In this document: piece after piece, positions 6,071 through 8,232 of the stretch
Position numbering within the stretch: the stretch's first letter is position 1
How the letters are laid out: the number at the start of each line of letters is the position of its first letter
Assembly: GCA_965369385.1 (NCBI GenBank)
Contig: CBDUQP010000137.1
Location: 1-8,232 of the forward strand
Source of the DNA: CBDUQP01 sp965369385
Lineage (GTDB): Bacteria; Planctomycetota; Phycisphaerae; SM23-33
Direction: 5' to 3'
DNA length: 8,232 nt
Notes under the pieces: model-generated
What the model was told of the DNA's origin: nothing
The model's input: the letters and a program-made list of their open reading frames with translations, nothing else
Databases searched by the model: none
Translations under genes and position numbers: made by a program

Positions 6071-6604
6071 CTATTGTGAGATGTGGATTGGGTTGGCAGG
6101 CTTGGAGATATCGTAGAATTCGACCTTCTCCTGGGCAGTATCGAGAACTGCCGCAGTGGCAAAGCGGGGATGACGCGGGCCCTTGAGGGCGCCGGGGCAA
6201 ATCACGCGAGTCTTTCCAAGCTGCTGGTTGCCAATGCGATGGGTGTGCCCGTGGCAGACATACGGGAACTGCCGGCCGCCAATGAGGTCATGGAGCAGCT
6301 TTTCATCGTTTCCGTGGGTGGCCACCAGATACTCCCCCTCGTCCAGCGGCATTTCGACCGTCTTGTATGAGAAGACGACATTTGATGCTTCGGCAAGTTT
6401 TTGGAGTTCGACCAGAGGATGGTCCATGTTGCCGGCGACCAGCCATGTGGGGATGTCCTGTGAGCCGAGCAACTTAACGCTCTCAAGGCAGCAGATGTCG
6501 CCGCAGTGGACTATGGCCTGCACCTGCTTCTTGGCCAGCATTTCCAAGGCAGACGCCAATTTGCGTATGTTTCCGTGCGAGTCGCTTATTAGACCGATTA
6601 TCAT
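6071..6604 (-). CDS. YfcE/MJ0936-like metallophosphoesterase
   Basis: A small cytosolic phosphodiesterase of the calcineurin-like superfamily with a dinuclear metal site; 177 aa, typical for the YfcE/MJ0936 group. All five metal-binding motifs are present: SDSHGN (Asp8, His10), CGD (Asp36), GNMDH (Asn59, Asp61), THGN (His97) and GHTH (His120, His122). Studied relatives hydrolyse phosphodiester bonds in artificial substrates and their natural substrates are mostly unknown, so no precise role is given. The ATG at 6602-6604 starts directly with the MIIGLISDSHG strand, as in relatives. Only a weak purine stretch, not a clear Shine-Dalgarno, lies upstream. The gene converges on the phosphoethanolamine transferase with 20 bp between stop codons, and it lies downstream of the oxidoreductase on the same strand after 184 bp with hairpins, so it is probably a separate unit. 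Confidence 0.88.
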   Translation of the reverse strand: MIIGLISDSHGNIRKLASALEMLAKKQVQAIVHCGDICCLESVKLLGSQDIPTWLVAGNMDHPLVELQKLAEASNVVFSYKTVEMPLDEGEYLVATHGNDEKLLHDLIGGRQFPYVCHGHTHRIGNQQLGKTRVICPGALKGPRHPRFATAAVLDTAQEKVEFYDISKPANPIHISQ

Positions 6605-6687
6605 GGAGATTTACTCTTCTGTGAGCAAACGGGCCAAGTTGGGCTGCGATGCACGGCGGCCTGTCCGTCGCGCATATTCCTTCGATG

Positions 6688-6703
6688 CAAGGCGTTTGCC
6701 TTG
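6688..6703 (-). repeat. Short inverted repeat (hairpin)
   Basis: CAAGGC (6688-6693) and GCCTTG (6698-6703) form a six-pair stem around a four-base loop. It lies in the leader of the phosphoesterase gene, about 85 bp before its start. There is no T run. Role unknown. Confidence 0.35.
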
Positions 6704-6730
6704 GCAGATCGCCAGCTTCCAGCGGGAACG

Positions 6731-6765
6731 ACAACGCCCGCAGCATCTGCCGCGGGCGTCATTGT
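6731..6765 (-). terminator. Probable terminator hairpin of the Gfo/Idh/MocA gene
   Basis: ACGCCCGC (6734-6741) and GCGGGCGT (6752-6759) make a perfect eight-pair GC-rich stem with a ten-base loop. ACAA and TTGT just outside can extend it past a small bulge. It lies about 30 bp after the oxidoreductase stop on the minus strand, and the bases that follow on that strand (TTGTCGTT) are moderately U-rich. The tail is weak for an intrinsic terminator, so confidence is moderate. Confidence 0.45.
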
Positions 6766-6771
6766 ACCATA

Positions 6772-6788
6772 GATAGATATTGTCTATC
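6772..6788 (-). repeat. AT-rich inverted repeat directly after the oxidoreductase stop
   Basis: GATAGA (6772-6777) and TCTATC (6783-6788) form a six-pair stem with a five-base loop, immediately after the TAG of the minus-strand gene. It may protect the mRNA end or act together with the GC-rich hairpin that follows. Confidence 0.35.
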
Positions 6789-7823
6789 CTATTTGTACTT
6801 CGCTTTCAAGGCCTTGCCCTGCTTTGCGCTTCGTATGCCGAGATCGATGATGTGAATCGGTCTGCGTGCCCACTCGGGCGAGATAACGAGTTCGGTTCCC
6901 TTGGTAAGGTGGTCGGCAATATTCTGGTAGAATTTTGCCCACTGATTTGGCTGGTTCTTTCCCTTGGTCAGAACGTCGCTCTTGGCCTTGTGGGTAAACA
7001 CCTTGTAGCCTTCTCCGTCGAGCACGTAGGAGCCCTTGGTTCCCGTGATGGTAATCCAGCCATCTTGGGGGTTTGAGTCCATGGTGCTGACTTTGAGGCT
7101 GAGCCACTTTCCGCCTGTGAAGCGGGCCGTGACGAAGGCCTCGTCTTCGTTGGTGTCATCTTTCCACTTTGTCTTGTCTGCCCAGAAGCCATTATTCGCA
7201 AATCCGCTCACTTCCACGAGATCGGCCTGCAGTATCTGGAGGCAGTATTCCAGCAGGTGGACGCCCCAGTCATAGAGGATGCCGCCGGAAATCGTCTTGC
7301 TGGTTCGCCACCAGTCACCGGGCTTGCCGTAGTTGCACATATGGATTTCGATACGGCTTACATCACCTATCTCGCCCTTATTAATGTGTTTCAATGCTTC
7401 GAGAATTGCACCGTCCCAGTGGCGATTGTGATAAGTGGACAGTACCACATCGGATTTCTTCGCTGCGGCGATCATGGCGTCACATTCGGCGGTGGTTATC
7501 GCAAGTGGTTTTTCGCAAACCACATGGCGGCCGCTCTTGAGTGCCTTAATGGCCTGGTTGGCGTGCAGATTGTGTGGCGTGATGAGCGTAATGAGGTTGA
7601 CGTCCGACTTCTTGAGCATTTTCTCAAGCGAGTCGTATGTTTCGATTCCGGCAAAATCATCTTCCGCGGCCTTTCGGCGGGCGGGGTCCATGTCGGCTAC
7701 CGCAACGGGGGTCATGCCAGCCAGTTGCATCTCCCGAAAGTGGTGCGCACCCATGTTGAATGCCGCTCCATATCCTACAACGCCTACTTTTACGTCAGCG
7801 GGTTTGGCGAACTTCTTGCTCAT
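6789..7823 (-). CDS. Gfo/Idh/MocA-family NAD(P)-dependent oxidoreductase
   Basis: The family oxidises or reduces sugars, inositols and related polyols with NAD(P). From ATG 7823 it has 344 aa. The N-terminal Rossmann fold shows VGVVGYGAAFNMG (13-25). The conserved EKPLA lies at 104-108, with Lys105 at the catalytic position. The C-terminal alpha/beta domain carries WWRTSKTISGG (171-181) and DWGVHLLEY (185-193), with Asp185 and His189 as likely active-site residues. There is no Tat or Sec signal, so a cytosolic enzyme is expected although some planctomycete homologs are exported. ATG 7823 is chosen because AAAGGA (7830-7835) is six bases upstream; ATG 7838 would overlap that site. The substrate cannot be told: members of this family are numerous in planctomycetes and act on diverse sugars. 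It is transcribed divergently from murI. Confidence 0.9.
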   Translation of the reverse strand: MSKKFAKPADVKVGVVGYGAAFNMGAHHFREMQLAGMTPVAVADMDPARRKAAEDDFAGIETYDSLEKMLKKSDVNLITLITPHNLHANQAIKALKSGRHVVCEKPLAITTAECDAMIAAAKKSDVVLSTYHNRHWDGAILEALKHINKGEIGDVSRIEIHMCNYGKPGDWWRTSKTISGGILYDWGVHLLEYCLQILQADLVEVSGFANNGFWADKTKWKDDTNEDEAFVTARFTGGKWLSLKVSTMDSNPQDGWITITGTKGSYVLDGEGYKVFTHKAKSDVLTKGKNQPNQWAKFYQNIADHLTKGTELVISPEWARRPIHIIDLGIRSAKQGKALKAKYK

Positions 7824-7829
7824 TGTGCG

Positions 7830-7835
7830 TCCTTT
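7830..7835 (-). promoter_or_regulatory. Shine-Dalgarno that fixes the oxidoreductase start
   Basis: AAAGGA on the minus strand, six bases before ATG 7823. It lies inside the alternative five-codon extension from ATG 7838 and so argues against that start. Confidence 0.6.
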
Positions 7836-7870
7836 CATTTGCGGTCATGGAGAGTTTGTCTTGTGGAGTA

Positions 7871-7876
7871 ATTATC
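7871..7876 (-). promoter_or_regulatory. Candidate -10 box for the oxidoreductase gene
   Basis: GATAAT on the minus strand matches the -10 consensus at five of six bases and would give a leader of about 40 nt before ATG 7823. Only a poor -35 match is found (three of six), so the call is weak. Confidence 0.3.
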
Positions 7877-7921
7877 GTCTGGCGTGTCTGATCGGAAGAG
7901 AAATGTCGGGTGCAAAGCAAA

Positions 7922-7927
7922 AATAAT
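7922..7927 (+). promoter_or_regulatory. Candidate -10 box for murI
   Basis: AATAAT on the plus strand, in the AT-rich part of the divergent region, matches the -10 consensus at five of six bases. No convincing -35 box is found at 16-18 bp. The leader would be about 60 nt. Confidence 0.2.
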
Positions 7928-7995
7928 GGGACGCGTGGGCCGTGGATGCCTCGCGGCGCTTGCTTCTTGAGGGCTTGTTGAAGAAACTAGACCAT

Positions 7996-8232
7996 ATGTC
8001 CGATGACCGCCCCATCTGTGTTTTCGATTCAGGGCTTGGAGGCCTTACTGTCGTGCGAGAGCTGATGGCAGAGACTCCGGGCGAGGATATCGTGGACCTG
8101 GGCGACAGTGCCCGTGTTCCCTATGGTATCAAATCGCTTGAGACCATTCAGCGTTTCGCGATGGAAGATGCGTCATATCTGATGCGATTCGATCCGAAGC
8201 TCATCGTGGTGGCCTGCAACACCGCCAGTGCC
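7996..8232 (+). CDS. murI: Glutamate racemase MurI (N-terminal part, cut by window edge)
   Basis: MurI interconverts L- and D-glutamate without a cofactor and supplies D-glutamate for peptidoglycan stem peptides in the cytosol. The 79 codons visible cover the first active-site half. FDSGLGGLTVVREL (10-23) has the conserved Asp11 and Ser12. LGDSARVPYGIKS (35-47) is the family GDTARVPYG motif with Ser for Thr. VACNTASA (72-79) holds the first catalytic cysteine, Cys74. The second cysteine lies beyond the window. ATG 7996 gives the standard N-terminus. No clear Shine-Dalgarno precedes it, only a GAAGAAA stretch about 10 bases upstream. A working murI implies that this organism makes, or keeps genes for, peptidoglycan. 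Divergent from the oxidoreductase gene. Confidence 0.93.
   Translation, partial: MSDDRPICVFDSGLGGLTVVRELMAETPGEDIVDLGDSARVPYGIKSLETIQRFAMEDASYLMRFDPKLIVVACNTASA

Noticed and set aside
6061..6073. TAGC-TGAAT-GCTA inverted repeat between the convergent genes
   Set aside because: Only four pairs, no T run on either strand; too weak for a bidirectional terminator.
6183..6776. Plus-strand 197-codon open frame across the phosphoesterase gene and the following gap
   Set aside because: Low-complexity Ser/Arg-rich translation; the minus strand has all five metallophosphoesterase motifs.
7257..7926. Plus-strand open frames of 204 and 163 codons opposite the oxidoreductase
   Set aside because: Shadows of the minus-strand Rossmann-fold gene, which has complete family motifs and a good ribosome site.

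Overview
The window looks like a housekeeping and cell-envelope stretch of a Planctomycetota chromosome, possibly from class Phycisphaerae. The main clue is the truncated gene at the left edge. It ends in a dockerin-like calcium-binding repeat followed at once by a PEP-CTERM sorting signal, a C-terminal layout I associate with secreted planctomycete proteins. The moderately high GC, the stand-alone Gfo/Idh/MocA oxidoreductase and the scarcity of strong Shine-Dalgarno sites fit this, but taxonomy is an inference.

Layout. Positions 1-230 hold the end of the dockerin/PEP-CTERM protein gene. Positions 231-544 are a gene-free leader with candidate promoters. Positions 545-4052 carry three plus-strand genes packed as a probable operon: mnmA (tRNA 2-thiouridylase), a family 9 (heptosyltransferase-like) glycosyltransferase that overlaps the mnmA end, and pyruvate kinase. 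A 156-bp gap with a structured, repeat-rich segment follows. Next comes a membrane-anchored phosphoethanolamine-transferase-like enzyme (EptA/CptA group, to 6050). It converges on a minus-strand YfcE-like phosphoesterase (6071-6604). A 184-bp gap rich in inverted repeats separates that gene from a minus-strand Gfo/Idh/MocA oxidoreductase (6789-7823). A divergent intergenic region then leads to the first 79 codons of murI (glutamate racemase), cut by the right edge.

How the genes may work together. mnmA and pyk are core translation and glycolysis genes. The glycosyltransferase and the phosphoethanolamine transferase are both enzymes of lipopolysaccharide-type glycolipid assembly and decoration, and MurI supplies D-glutamate for peptidoglycan, so several genes concern the envelope. 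The phosphoesterase and the oxidoreductase have no specific link to their neighbours that I can see.

I found no tRNA, rRNA, CRISPR array, insertion sequence or phage gene, and no convincing new multi-gene system. The most interesting signal is the roughly 70 bp around the mnmA start. A 10-bp stem there can bury both the Shine-Dalgarno sequence and the start codon. An overlapping 17-codon reading frame is better placed for that Shine-Dalgarno, is rich in Gln and Lys codons (the codons read by MnmA-modified tRNAs), and ends in an ATGA overlap. A consensus extended -10 box predicts a leaderless mRNA starting almost exactly at the ATG.
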